From JAWBOW01 sp038825775 (GTDB taxonomy: Archaea > Nanobdellota > Nanobdellia > Woesearchaeales > WAPY01), in the NCBI GenBank assembly GCA_038825775.1, contig JAWBOW010000016.1:1-17363 (forward strand): DNA of 17,363 nucleotides. Direction: 5' to 3'. The position numbers and the translations under genes are program-made. Shown piece by piece: positions 1 to 8,045 of this stretch (positions are counted from its first letter, which is position 1; every line of letters starts with the position of its first letter). The notes beneath the pieces were generated by a model. It searched no databases and was not told the origin of the DNA. It saw only the letters and a list, made by a program, of their open reading frames with translations.

Positions 1-822
1 TATGCTAAGAAGTATAACAAACCAGTTGTTTCTTATGTTCATAGTTTAGAGTGGGATTTGGTTTCAAAAGCTCTTGGTTTTAAGGGTAATTATAGGAAGG
101 TTTCTGTTGCTTTTGTAAAATTCCTTGCTAGAAAGATTTATAACAAGTGTTCTTTGCTCTTAGTTCCTTCTTTAGAGATTGCAAGAATATTAGATAATAA
201 CAACATTAAAACTGATAAGATTATCGTGCACATGGGAATTGACACTAAAAAGTTTGTTCCTCCCAAAAACAAGAATGCTGCTAAGAAAAAGATTGGTATT
301 GATCCTAAAAATTTTGTTTTTGGTTATGTTGGAAGGTTGGCAAGAGAAAAAGATCCTTTTACTCTAATTAGGGCTTTTAGCATGATTAAGAACAAGAATG
401 TTGTTTTAGTTGTTTGTGGTTCTGGACTTAAATCGATTGAGGATAAGCTTAAGAACAAGAAGAGGATTATGTGGTTTGGAAGTGTTAATAATGTGGTTCC
501 TTTTTTGCAGGCTATGGACGCTTATGTGCTTCCCTCATTAACAGAGACTAGTTCTTTATCAACAATGGAAGCAATGAGTTGTGGTGTTCCCCCAATAGTA
601 ACCAGAGTTGGTTATTTAAAGAATTATATTAAGGATGGAAATAATGGTTTGTTTTTTGAGATGAAGAATCCTTTGGACTTATATTCTAAGATGAAGTTTA
701 TTATGGAGAATGAAGAGTTGAGAAAGAGAATTTCAAAAAACGCTAGGAATACTATTTTAAAAAATTATTCTATTGAAAGAACAATTCAAGAACTTAAGAA
801 AGTGTTTAATGATTTTGTATAA
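1..822 (+). CDS. GT4-family glycosyltransferase, 5' end cut by the window edge
   Basis: The reading frame is open from base 1 (first codons Y-A-K-K-Y) to a TAA at 820-822, so the TTG at 58 is an internal codon, not the start. About 273 residues are present; full GT4 enzymes have about 350-400, so the N-terminal acceptor-domain start lies outside the window. The C-terminal nucleotide-sugar-binding domain is clear: the strand FGYVGRLAREKDP (from about base 325), then DAYVLPS and an E-x7-E pair at codons 544 and 568, which in this family contact the donor sugar. A helical C-terminus follows. The likely role is transfer of a sugar from an activated donor to a lipid, glycan or surface protein in the cytoplasm or at the inner membrane face; donor and acceptor cannot be told. 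It is the only plus-strand gene and converges on smc with a 5-nt gap. Confidence 0.88.
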   Translation, partial: YAKKYNKPVVSYVHSLEWDLVSKALGFKGNYRKVSVAFVKFLARKIYNKCSLLLVPSLEIARILDNNNIKTDKIIVHMGIDTKKFVPPKNKNAAKKKIGIDPKNFVFGYVGRLAREKDPFTLIRAFSMIKNKNVVLVVCGSGLKSIEDKLKNKKRIMWFGSVNNVVPFLQAMDAYVLPSLTETSSLSTMEAMSCGVPPIVTRVGYLKNYIKDGNNGLFFEMKNPLDLYSKMKFIMENEELRKRISKNARNTILKNYSIERTIQELKKVFNDFV

Positions 823-827
823 AAATA

Positions 828-3800
828 TTAAACTTTTAGAGAAACAACCTTGCTAACTCCGTCCTCGTCCATTGAAACTCCAAACAAGGTGTCTGCTTCT
901 GCTATTATTGCATCATTATGAGAGATAACAATGTATTGAGCTCTTTCAGAGTATTCTCTTATTAGTTTTGCAAGTTGTTCTGAGTTTTTCTTGTCAAGCG
1001 CTGCTTCTACTTCATCCATAACATAGAATGGTGCTGGTTGGAATTCTTGGATTGCAAATATTAATGCTAATGCTGTTAGTGCTTTTTCTCCTCCTGAGAG
1101 TGCTCTTATGTCAAGGAATTTTTGGCTTGTTATTTTAACCCTTATAACTACTCCTTCTTCTAAGGGGTTTTCTTCGTTTTCAAGTTTTAAGAAGGCTTCT
1201 CCTTTTGCGCTAAGTTTTGAAAAGAATTTTTTGAAGTTTTCATTCAAAACATCAAATGTTTTTAAGAATAGTTCTTTTTTCTTAACTTCAATTTCATCAA
1301 TCATCTTTAGAACATCTTCTTTTTCAGCAGCTAACTTTTCCTTTTTTTCAAGTATTTCGTTGTATTCCTTTTCTATCTTTTCATAAACGTCAAGTGCTTT
1401 TAGGTTTATATTGCCCATTTCTGCTATTATTTTCTCACACTTTTCAATCTCAAACTTTAATTCTGATTCGTTTTTGTTTTTTAAGATTTCAACCCCTTCA
1501 TAAAATTTGAATTCCCTTTCAAGTGCTGCTTGTTCTGCAAGTAATGAAGCCCTTTTTAATGATAAGTTATTTATCTTTTGTTCTGTTCTTCTTACAGAGT
1601 CCTCTTTTAAGACTATTTGATTCTCAATTTCTTGTATCTTATCAGTCAGTTTGTTTCTTTCTTCAAATAATTTTTTGAATTTCTCATAAAAGCCCTTTTG
1701 GAGTTTTTCCTTTTCAGAAAGTTTTTTCTTATTCTCCTCAAGTTCTTTGTTCAGTAATTTTAATTCTTCGTTAAGAGTTTTTTCGTCCTTAACTATTTGC
1801 TTTTGTATTTTTATTATTTTTTCTTTCTCGTTCTCAAGGTTCTTTGTTCTTTCAATCTTGCTGTTTATCTTTTCTTCTATTCTTGTTATATTGCCTTGTA
1901 GTTCTGATCTTTTTTGGTTGAAAGCAGAGAGTTCTGCAAGAAGTATTGGGTTTCTAAGTTCAGATATCTTTTTTCTTAGTTCTTGTTTCTTTATTTTGTA
2001 TTCGTTTAGTATAGAATTTTTCTCGTCTATTTTTGTAGAGAGTTCTGTTATTCTCTTATCTATTTTTTCAAGCTCTTCTTTTAATAATGCTTTTTGTCTC
2101 TTACTAACGTCAAGGTCTGATTCTTCAAGGTGTAAGCTTTTTTCTGCTTTTAATATTTCTGCTTCAAATATTGCTTTTTTCTCTCTTAAAGATTGTATTT
2201 CCTTTTCATTCTTAGCTCTAATATCTTCTGTTTCTTTTATTTCTTTTTCAAGTTCTGATATTTTGTTTTCAAGTTGTTCTAACTCGCTAAGTGCTTTTGC
2301 TTCCTCTGTTGTTTGGAAAACTGCTTTTGCTTTTTTAAAACCTCCATGCATAACTCCACTCTTCTCAACCAAGTCACCATCTAAAGTTACCATCCTTGCA
2401 TTTCCAATTCCAATTCTCCTAGCAACATCAATGTCCTCAACAATGATTGTGTCAGAGAAGACATACTGGAAGACCTTTTTGAATTTAGAATCACACTTTA
2501 TAAAATCAACAGCAAAACCAATAACTCCCTTTGTTTTTAAAAGTTCTTTTGTTTCTTCATCAAAATCAACCTTTTTTAATTTGTTTAAAGGCAAAAAGGT
2601 TGCATAGCCAAACTTGTTTTCTTTTAAGTATTTTATGCACTTTGCTGCTGTTTCATCATTATCTGTTACTATGCTGTTTATCCTGTTTCCTGCAGCAACC
2701 TCTAATGCTAAAGAATATTTTGGCTCAACGCTTCCAAGTTGAAATGCTGTTCCGTAAACCTTTCCGAACTTGTCTTTTTGTTCAAGGATTTTTCTTATTG
2801 CAACATCCTGTTTTAATTTTTCTTGAATGCTCAAACTCCTTATCTTCAATCTCTCGTAACTCTCTCTAAGTGTCCCTAACAATTTTCTGTTTTCAAGATT
2901 TTTTGCTGCTAATTCAGAGTCCTTGTTCAACAGTTTGTTCAGTTCAAGAATTGTTTGCTTGAATTCCTCTTTCTTTCTCTTCAACTCCTCAATTTCCTTT
3001 TTGTGTTCTTCTTCAATTATCTTTACTTTCTCAATTTGTCTTTCAATCTCTTCTATTCTTATCTCTGTTTTATCTTTCTCTCTCATTAATTTTTGTTTTT
3101 CTTCTATTAGTTGTTGTGTTTCTCTTTGAATATTTTCAATATTAGAATCAAGCGTCTCAACTTCTCTCTCCAATTCAACAACCTTTTCAATATTATGTTC
3201 TTGTTCGAATTCCCTTATGTGCTTTTCGATCTCGTTTATTTCTTTGTTTATGTTTTCCCTCTCCGCCTTTAAAGAATCTATTTCTCTTGTTAAGTTTTTT
3301 ATTTCTTCTTCAATATTTTTTATTTCAATATTTAACTGTTCTTTCCTCTCATTTAACCTTTCAATTTCTGATTTTTTGTTTTTTAAGTTTATTTCAGAAG
3401 TAGCAATGCTAACTTTTAACTCCTCAACACTCTTGTGTATGTCAAGCTGTTCTTTTTCGCTTTTTTCTTCAATCTCTTTTGTAATTTCTGCAATCTTATT
3501 TTTTATTTCTTCCTCTCTTTTTTTTAGTTCTTGAATTTCTTCATTTACATTTTTTATTTCTTCCTCACTCTTTTGGCTTTCCTTGTTAATTTTTTCAATC
3601 TCTTTTTCTTTTGATTGAAGTTGAATATAAACTAGTGTTGCTTTACTCCTCTCAAGAGTTTCCTTTAATTCTTTATATTTGATTGCTTGATCTCTCTCTT
3701 CCTTAAGCTCTTTTAAGTATGTTTTTCTCTCAGCTAATATTATTTCAGCTTCCTTTAATCTTTCTTCGACCCTTTGAAGTTCATTCAGGGATTTTTGTTT

Positions 3801-4322
3801 TCTTTCCTCATACAATGATATTCCTGCTATCTCCTCAATTATCTGCTTCATCTCTATAGGAGACATGCTAACAAATCTTACAATATCTCCTTGTAGAATT
3901 ATATTATATCCCTCAGGATCAATCTTTGCATAAGATAACAATTCAAGAACCTGCTGTCTGGTAACTCTTTTATCATTTATTTTGTATATGCTCTGCCCGT
4001 CCTGTTTTACAATTCTCGTTATTTTAACTTCATCTCCCTCAATAGGAAATGTTTTTTTTGAATTGTCAAAAACAACAGAAACAAGGGCTTTTTTTGCTGG
4101 CTCTTTCTTCTTTCCCCCATTATAAATTAAGTTGGATGTTTTCTCTGCTCTTAAGCTTTTGCTTCCTAATCTTCCAAGAACAAAACATAAAGCGTCAGTT
4201 ATGTTGGATTTTCCAGAACCATTAGGACCTAAGATTACATTGAATTTGTCTCCAAAAAAAAGTTCTGTTCTCTTTGCAAAAGATTTAAAGCCTTCTAAAG
4301 TTATGCTCTTTATTAAAGTCAT
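828..4322 (-). CDS. smc: Chromosome segregation/condensation ATPase SMC
   Basis: A complete 1164-residue SMC protein, a usual length for the family. The N-terminal ATPase half has Walker A GPNGSGKS (residues 32-39) and a Q-loop glutamine (about 144, in NIILQGDIVRF). Long heptad-rich coiled coils flank a hinge domain at roughly residues 510-660. The C-terminal half has the signature LSGGEK (1075-1080), Walker B ending in MDE (1102-1104) and a switch histidine in VISHND. SMC dimers compact and segregate chromosomes; archaeal and bacterial SMCs usually work with ScpA and ScpB, and neither gene is visible here. The ATG start gives the conserved opening IKSITLEGFKSF. No Shine-Dalgarno sequence precedes it, but a TATA-like box is centred about 27 nt upstream, so the mRNA is probably leaderless. 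Several plus-strand open frames across this gene are low-complexity Ser/Phe-rich shadows of the coiled coil. Confidence 0.97.
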   Translation of the reverse strand: MTLIKSITLEGFKSFAKRTELFFGDKFNVILGPNGSGKSNITDALCFVLGRLGSKSLRAEKTSNLIYNGGKKKEPAKKALVSVVFDNSKKTFPIEGDEVKITRIVKQDGQSIYKINDKRVTRQQVLELLSYAKIDPEGYNIILQGDIVRFVSMSPIEMKQIIEEIAGISLYEERKQKSLNELQRVEERLKEAEIILAERKTYLKELKEERDQAIKYKELKETLERSKATLVYIQLQSKEKEIEKINKESQKSEEEIKNVNEEIQELKKREEEIKNKIAEITKEIEEKSEKEQLDIHKSVEELKVSIATSEINLKNKKSEIERLNERKEQLNIEIKNIEEEIKNLTREIDSLKAERENINKEINEIEKHIREFEQEHNIEKVVELEREVETLDSNIENIQRETQQLIEEKQKLMREKDKTEIRIEEIERQIEKVKIIEEEHKKEIEELKRKKEEFKQTILELNKLLNKDSELAAKNLENRKLLGTLRESYERLKIRSLSIQEKLKQDVAIRKILEQKDKFGKVYGTAFQLGSVEPKYSLALEVAAGNRINSIVTDNDETAAKCIKYLKENKFGYATFLPLNKLKKVDFDEETKELLKTKGVIGFAVDFIKCDSKFKKVFQYVFSDTIIVEDIDVARRIGIGNARMVTLDGDLVEKSGVMHGGFKKAKAVFQTTEEAKALSELEQLENKISELEKEIKETEDIRAKNEKEIQSLREKKAIFEAEILKAEKSLHLEESDLDVSKRQKALLKEELEKIDKRITELSTKIDEKNSILNEYKIKKQELRKKISELRNPILLAELSAFNQKRSELQGNITRIEEKINSKIERTKNLENEKEKIIKIQKQIVKDEKTLNEELKLLNKELEENKKKLSEKEKLQKGFYEKFKKLFEERNKLTDKIQEIENQIVLKEDSVRRTEQKINNLSLKRASLLAEQAALEREFKFYEGVEILKNKNESELKFEIEKCEKIIAEMGNINLKALDVYEKIEKEYNEILEKKEKLAAEKEDVLKMIDEIEVKKKELFLKTFDVLNENFKKFFSKLSAKGEAFLKLENEENPLEEGVVIRVKITSQKFLDIRALSGGEKALTALALIFAIQEFQPAPFYVMDEVEAALDKKNSEQLAKLIREYSERAQYIVISHNDAIIAEADTLFGVSMDEDGVSKVVSLKV

Positions 4323-4345
4323 TTCATATTAAGCTTAGTTTTGTT

Positions 4346-4353
4346 TATTTAAA
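4346..4353 (-). promoter_or_regulatory. TATA-like box of smc
   Basis: Minus-strand TTTAAATA centred about 27 nt before the smc ATG. That distance places transcription start at or next to the start codon. The same octamer occurs at the same distance before rnp4. Confidence 0.5.
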
Positions 4354-4382
4354 AAATTTCTGTTTTATGTTTCAAGGAGTTT

Positions 4383-4391
4383 TAAGAAAAA
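4383..4391 (-). terminator. Possible oligo-T terminator after tRNA-Phe
   Basis: The minus strand reads TTTTTCTTA about 20 nt beyond the tRNA 3' end, with no stem-loop. Archaeal RNA polymerase can stop at such T-runs. In DNA this AT-rich the match is weak evidence. Confidence 0.35.
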
Positions 4392-4409
4392 TTATTATTT
4401 AATGCTTAA

Positions 4410-4481
4410 TGGGTCGGCAGGGATTTGAACCCTGGACACCCACGGCTTCAGCGTGGTGCTCTCCCACTGAGCTACCGACCC
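4410..4481 (-). tRNA. tRNA-Phe (anticodon GAA)
   Basis: A full cloverleaf of 72 nt can be folded by eye on the minus strand. The acceptor stem GGGTCGG pairs perfectly with CCGACCC, the D-stem is GCTC/GAGC, and the anticodon stem CCACG/CGTGG carries the loop CTGAAGC, giving anticodon GAA (Phe). The variable loop has five bases and the T-arm is CAGGG-TTCAAAT-CCCTG. The discriminator base is A. The CCA end is not encoded, so it must be added by CCA transferase. There is no intron. G37 fits the wyosine-type modification usual for tRNA-Phe. Confidence 0.96.
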
Positions 4482-4515
4482 TTTTTAAAACTAAGATTTT
4501 TGGAGTTTTGTTTTA

Positions 4516-4523
4516 TTTATAAA
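4516..4523 (-). promoter_or_regulatory. TATA box of tRNA-Phe
   Basis: The palindromic TTTATAAA is centred about 38 nt upstream of the mature tRNA 5' end. This would start transcription roughly 12 nt before it, leaving a short leader for RNase P to remove. Confidence 0.5.
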
Positions 4524-4546
4524 TTTTATTCTTGTCCTAAAAATTT

Positions 4547-6076
4547 TTAGAGTTGTTCAAAATTTATTTCTCCATGAATTAGTTTATTTAAGCATGATTT
4601 TAGCTCACTTATTTTTATTCTTTTCTGCTCTGTTGTGTTTCTGTCCCTTATTGTAACATCTTTGTTCTTTAAACTTTCAAAATCAATTGTTATGCAGTAA
4701 GGAGTTCCAATTTCATCTTGCCTCGCGTATCTTCTTCCAATTGAACCTGATTTGTCATAGAAAACATTTAAACTTGATTTTAATTCTTTATATATGCTTT
4801 GTGAAAGAGCAACCAATTCATTATTGTTTGAAAGCAATGGAAAGATCGCTGCCTTGTAAGGAGCTAATTCTGGGCTTAAATTCAAGACAATATTTTCTCT
4901 TTTTTTGTCATATTGGTATGCTTCAAACATCAAAGCTAAAAATAACCTGCCAATTCCTAAACTTGGCTCTGCAACAACATAAGGAATTATTTTTTCTTTT
5001 GTTTCCTCGTCATAATAACTTAGGTCTTTTCCTGATTCTTTAATATGACGTGTTAGATCATAAGTTGTCCTGTTAGCTATTCCTTCTATTTCTTTCCAAC
5101 CAAAAGGAAACTCATATTCAACATCCCAAGTGTCTAAAGCATAGTGTGCTTTTTCTTCTGGTAAGTGCTGTCTCAATCTTAACCTTTCATGGCTTATTCC
5201 TAATTTTGTTAAGAATTTGTGCTCAAAACCAAGCCAATAAGCAGTCCATTTAGAACTTATTATTCCTCTTTTAAACCCTTCTGCTAAACTCATTATTTCA
5301 GGTTTTTTCTTGTTTTTTTGTGCTTCAGCACTAAAAAGAATAACTTTATAATCTTCAAATTCTGAAAAGTATGGACAATTATTTATGTCTCTTTCTTTAA
5401 TAAAATACTCTATTTCTGCTTGTTCAAACTCCCTGCACCTGAACAAAAAATTTCTTGGACTTATTTCGTTTCTAAATGCCTTTCCAATTTGTGCTATTCC
5501 AAACGGAATTTTTTGTCTTGATGTTTCCTGCACTAATTTAAAGTTTGTGAAAATTATCTGTGCTGTTTCTGGCCTTAAATAAGCTGTTGATTCTTGGGAC
5601 TCTAAAACACCAACAAATGTTTTGAACATTAAATTAAAGTTTTCTATGCTTGAAAGTTTTGAATTGCATTTTGGACAAGTAATTTTTTTATCCTCAATTA
5701 TTTTTTGTATTTCTTTTGAGCTTAAACCTTCCAACAAAATTCCTGTTTTTTCCTCTATAAGTTGGTCTGCTCTAAAAGCTTGCTTGCAATTTGTGCATTT
5801 AACCAATAAATCAGAAAATTTTTGCACATGGTTAGAAGCTATCCAAACTTTTGGATTTGTTATGATAGAGCCGTCAATACCTACAATATCGTCTCTCTTA
5901 TGAACATGCTCTCTCCACCAAATTGATTTTATGTTGTTTATAACCTCAACACCTAAGGGTCCGTAATCATAAAAACCTGCTATTCCGCCATATATTTCTG
6001 AAGTTGGAAAAACAAAACCCTTCTTTTTGCAAAAAACATAAATGTCCTCAATACTTATCTCTTTTGAAGTGCTCAT
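4547..6076 (-). CDS. glyS: Glycyl-tRNA synthetase (archaeal/eukaryotic homodimer type)
   Basis: A class II synthetase of 509 residues that charges tRNA-Gly with glycine. It has the GlyRS opening GGIAGFYDYGPLG (about 30-42), where the dimer and motif 1 region begins, and an inserted zinc-ribbon-like pair CTNC (94-97) and CPKC (134-137). Next come YLRPETAQ (166-173), motif 2 from FRNEISPR (201-208) through FEQAEIEYF (217-225), a TWDVEYEFPFGW block (316-327), and motif 3 EPSLGIGRLF (370-379). The C-terminal anticodon-binding domain runs from about LAPYKAAI (404) to the end. This is the alpha2 form, not the bacterial alpha2beta2 form. The ATG start follows a TATA box by about 28 nt with no Shine-Dalgarno, which suggests a leaderless mRNA. 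The symbol varies between databases (glyS, glyQS). Confidence 0.97.
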   Translation of the reverse strand: MSTSKEISIEDIYVFCKKKGFVFPTSEIYGGIAGFYDYGPLGVEVINNIKSIWWREHVHKRDDIVGIDGSIITNPKVWIASNHVQKFSDLLVKCTNCKQAFRADQLIEEKTGILLEGLSSKEIQKIIEDKKITCPKCNSKLSSIENFNLMFKTFVGVLESQESTAYLRPETAQIIFTNFKLVQETSRQKIPFGIAQIGKAFRNEISPRNFLFRCREFEQAEIEYFIKERDINNCPYFSEFEDYKVILFSAEAQKNKKKPEIMSLAEGFKRGIISSKWTAYWLGFEHKFLTKLGISHERLRLRQHLPEEKAHYALDTWDVEYEFPFGWKEIEGIANRTTYDLTRHIKESGKDLSYYDEETKEKIIPYVVAEPSLGIGRLFLALMFEAYQYDKKRENIVLNLSPELAPYKAAIFPLLSNNNELVALSQSIYKELKSSLNVFYDKSGSIGRRYARQDEIGTPYCITIDFESLKNKDVTIRDRNTTEQKRIKISELKSCLNKLIHGEINFEQL

Positions 6077-6100
6077 TTTAAAGAAGAGATTGATTTATGA

Positions 6101-6108
6101 TTTATAAA
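6101..6108 (-). promoter_or_regulatory. TATA box of the glycyl-tRNA synthetase gene
   Basis: Palindromic TTTATAAA centred about 28 nt before the ATG at 6076, and the same octamer as the tRNA-Phe box. It fits a leaderless transcript. Confidence 0.5.
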
Positions 6109-6139
6109 ACTTATTAAAAACTTGTTAAAATTATAATTT

Positions 6140-6154
6140 AAAAAGAATAAAAAA
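6140..6154 (-). terminator. Oligo-T terminator after rfcL
   Basis: On the minus strand two T-runs (T6, then T5 after ATTC) lie about 25-40 nt beyond the rfcL stop and before the glyS TATA box. The position fits an archaeal intrinsic T-rich terminator separating the two genes. Confidence 0.45.
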
Positions 6155-6177
6155 CAAATCAAATAATTACTTAATTG

Positions 6178-7401
6178 TTAAGATTTTGACAACCAATCTA
6201 TTTCTTCTTTTTCCAATTCCAAAAATTCTGATATCTCGTTTTTAAAATTCTTGTTTCTAAACATTAACTTAACGAAGGGAACTTCTGAATACGCCTCTTT
6301 AAAAGAAACTCTTGTTTTTTGAGATATTTTCTTTGCAACAGAATTTCTTTTTGCGTTTTGATTGTTTAAAATCCACAATTTAAGCTTTCTTGACGGTTGT
6401 TTATACTCAATAAAACCATTCTTGCTTTTTTCTTTGCAAGCAGAAATTCCTGCTGTTAACAATGCTTCTATTGGTGCTAAAAAATGCCATGTTTGCCTCT
6501 TTACAATTCTCCCCCTAAAAACATCTGCCCTTGAAAGAACATCATAAGCGTTTGCAAGCTCTCTTTTCTCGTATTCATAAGGAAGGTTTTCTTCAATCCA
6601 CAAAAACTTGTCATCAAGTTCTATATCAACATTTTCAAAAGCCCTTAAAGAATTCTCAAAATTATTAATTTTGAATATGTTTAATAATGCTTCCTTTATT
6701 GTAGAATTCTTATCCCTATAATCAAGAAGTTTTAAGTCCTCTTTTTTCAACATTTTAGAGGTTGCTAAAACTTGAAAATCATTTATAGCTGCCCTTATGT
6801 CTCCTTGGCTTCTCATAGCTAATTCTGTTAGGAAATCTTCACTGACCAAAACTGATTCTTTTTTTGCAATTTCCTTTAGTATTTTTACTATTGCAAGTGT
6901 TGTGGGTTTTTTCATTTTTATTAATAAACTCTGTTGTTTTATAACATTAAATTTTGTATCCCAATATTCTTCTTGTGGGGAACTCAAGAAGTTAGCAGTT
7001 ATTATTACAGGATAATTTGATTCTTTTATTAATGAAGAGATTGTTGCTATTCCGCCATAATCCTCTGTTCCAGAGATTCCTTCAAGTTCTTCTATTAAAA
7101 TTATTTTTCCCTTATAAAATAGAGAATTTTGTTGAAGAGCATTCTTTAAAGTTAAGTTAAGGTTTTCTTTGTTCCTAAAATCAGAAGCGTTTAGTTCAAA
7201 AATTTCATAGTTAAAATGAGATGCGAGCAAATAAGCAAGGGTTGTTTTGCCACAACCAGAAGGCCCAAAAATCAAAGCTGCTTTTTTCTTCGAATTCTTA
7301 TAATTTTTTATAAAGTTTTCAAGTAACTTCACTGCTTCTTCATTCCCACAAAATTCGCTAATCCGTTTTGGCTTGTGCTTTTCTGTCCACGGCAAATTCA
7401 T
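6178..7401 (-). CDS. rfcL: Replication factor C large subunit (clamp loader), short form
   Basis: An AAA+ ATPase of 407 residues. RfcL works with RfcS subunits to load the PCNA sliding clamp on DNA. It opens with PWTEKHKPKRISEFCGN, typical of the family, followed by Walker A GPSGCGKT (46-53), a Walker B strand ending in E-E (IILIEELEG, 100-108), sensor 1 TAN (135-137) and sensor 2 around GDIRAAIND (200-208). A helical collar domain fills the rest. Two things are odd. The first acidic residue of Walker B is Glu where the family usually has Asp. The protein also stops right after the collar domain, with no basic tail or PCNA-binding PIP motif (usual in larger archaeal RfcL proteins of about 480 residues). 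No rfcS gene is nearby. The ATG start has a TATA-like box about 25 nt upstream and no Shine-Dalgarno. Confidence 0.93.
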   Translation of the reverse strand: MNLPWTEKHKPKRISEFCGNEEAVKLLENFIKNYKNSKKKAALIFGPSGCGKTTLAYLLASHFNYEIFELNASDFRNKENLNLTLKNALQQNSLFYKGKIILIEELEGISGTEDYGGIATISSLIKESNYPVIITANFLSSPQEEYWDTKFNVIKQQSLLIKMKKPTTLAIVKILKEIAKKESVLVSEDFLTELAMRSQGDIRAAINDFQVLATSKMLKKEDLKLLDYRDKNSTIKEALLNIFKINNFENSLRAFENVDIELDDKFLWIEENLPYEYEKRELANAYDVLSRADVFRGRIVKRQTWHFLAPIEALLTAGISACKEKSKNGFIEYKQPSRKLKLWILNNQNAKRNSVAKKISQKTRVSFKEAYSEVPFVKLMFRNKNFKNEISEFLELEKEEIDWLSKS

Positions 7402-7421
7402 AAAACAAAATAATTGAGCAG

Positions 7422-7431
7422 TATTTTAAAA
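7422..7431 (-). promoter_or_regulatory. TATA-like box of rfcL
   Basis: Minus-strand TTTTAAAATA centred about 25 nt before the rfcL ATG. It sits just after the T8 run that probably ends rnp4 transcription, so rfcL has its own promoter although it is only 65 nt from rnp4. Confidence 0.45.
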
Positions 7432-7439
7432 TTTTTTGC

Positions 7440-7447
7440 AAAAAAAA
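7440..7447 (-). terminator. T8 terminator after rnp4
   Basis: An uninterrupted run of eight T on the minus strand, about 20 nt beyond the rnp4 stop and directly before the rfcL TATA-like box. It has no hairpin, as usual for archaeal termination. Confidence 0.5.
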
Positions 7448-7466
7448 TTCTGCTATTTATTACTTT

Positions 7467-7820
7467 TTATTTCACTTTCTTTTTAGTTTTTTGAGTTCTC
7501 TTAAGTTTTATCTCTCTTATGTATGGAAATCTCATATAATGTTTGCATTCAAGACAATAATATATTACTCTCTTATCTCCCAAACGAACCCTACAATTAA
7601 TGCCTGGTTTTAGATAAGAATAACAATTCTTGCAAAACCTCCTCTTTAATTCTCTCGGAATCTTAACTTTATACTTCATTGATAATCTTCTTGCAATGTA
7701 AACATACCTTTTGGCAAGATTCTTGTCCTCTTTAAAAATATTTTCTGCTTCTTCAAACAACCTGTTTATTCTTGAAAGAACAATCTCCTTTTGTTTTTTT
7801 GTCTTGTTTTTCTTTCTCAC
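7467..7820 (-). CDS. rnp4: Ribonuclease P protein component 4 (Rpp21/Rpr2 family)
   Basis: A basic 117-residue protein. In archaea RNP4 binds the specificity side of the RNase P RNA with its Rpp29 partner and helps remove 5' leaders from precursor tRNAs. An N-terminal helical region with RINRLFEEAE and AKRYVYIARRLS (about 17-47) is followed by a zinc ribbon with Cys 63, 66, 89 and 92 (CKNC and CLEC), with PGINCRVRL between the pairs. A Lys/Arg-rich tail ends it. Length and layout match the family. The start is GTG: an in-frame stop lies about 21 nt upstream, there is no nearby in-frame ATG, and a TATA-like box sits about 26 nt before the GTG, which points to a leaderless GTG start. Confidence 0.92.
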   Translation of the reverse strand: MRKKNKTKKQKEIVLSRINRLFEEAENIFKEDKNLAKRYVYIARRLSMKYKVKIPRELKRRFCKNCYSYLKPGINCRVRLGDKRVIYYCLECKHYMRFPYIREIKLKRTQKTKKKVK

Positions 7821-7842
7821 AAAGAATAAAAAAAGAAGTGCT

Positions 7843-7850
7843 TATTTAAA
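7843..7850 (-). promoter_or_regulatory. TATA-like box of rnp4
   Basis: Minus-strand TTTAAATA centred about 26 nt before the GTG start of rnp4, identical in sequence and spacing to the smc box. This supports the GTG as the true start. Confidence 0.5.
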
Positions 7851-7880
7851 AATTTTTAGCAACTTTTGGATTTGTTCAAA

Positions 7881-8009
7881 TCACACTGAAAACATGCCAA
7901 ACAAATCTTTTAATTTTCCTGTTATCAGTGCTAAGAATAAAATCATAAGAACAATTGCTAAAATCATGATTATAATAAAATTTACTGAAATGTCCAAACC
8001 CTTTTTCAT
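7881..8009 (-). CDS. 42-aa single-helix pilin-like microprotein
   Basis: A short open frame from ATG (8009) to TGA (7881-7883), 42 residues. It starts MKKGLDISVN, runs into a hydrophobic helix of about 20 residues (from about residue 11 to 29), then ends in a short tail with TGKLKDLFGMF. Translating both genes shows that it parallels the start of the 86-aa protein encoded just upstream. Both have a Lys-rich N-terminus with K-x-G, an acidic residue, then SVN-x-III, a long Leu/Val/Ile helix and TG plus a basic residue after the helix. It lacks that protein's cysteine-containing outer part. No Shine-Dalgarno is seen. It lies 36 nt after the 86-aa gene on the same strand, so it may be cotranscribed. 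It may be a minor pilin-like or small membrane subunit; the function is unknown. Confidence 0.62.
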   Translation of the reverse strand: MKKGLDISVNFIIIMILAIVLMILFLALITGKLKDLFGMFSV

Positions 8010-8045
8010 GGGAAGAAAAGAAAAATTTTAAATTTTAATTAAATT

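Noticed and set aside
58..60. TTG as the start of the glycosyltransferase
   Set aside because: The frame is open to base 1 with GT-like sequence (VVSYVHS) before it, so the gene is cut by the window edge and does not start here.
1108..3534. Several plus-strand open frames across smc (92-286 codons)
   Set aside because: They are Ser/Phe/Leu-rich low-complexity antisense translations of the Lys/Glu-rich coiled coil, have no domain features, and the smc frame on the other strand is fully explained.
7711..8031. Plus-strand 106-codon open frame
   Set aside because: It overlaps rnp4 antisense and the 42-aa minus-strand gene; its protein has no coherent features, while both minus-strand genes have family-like ones.
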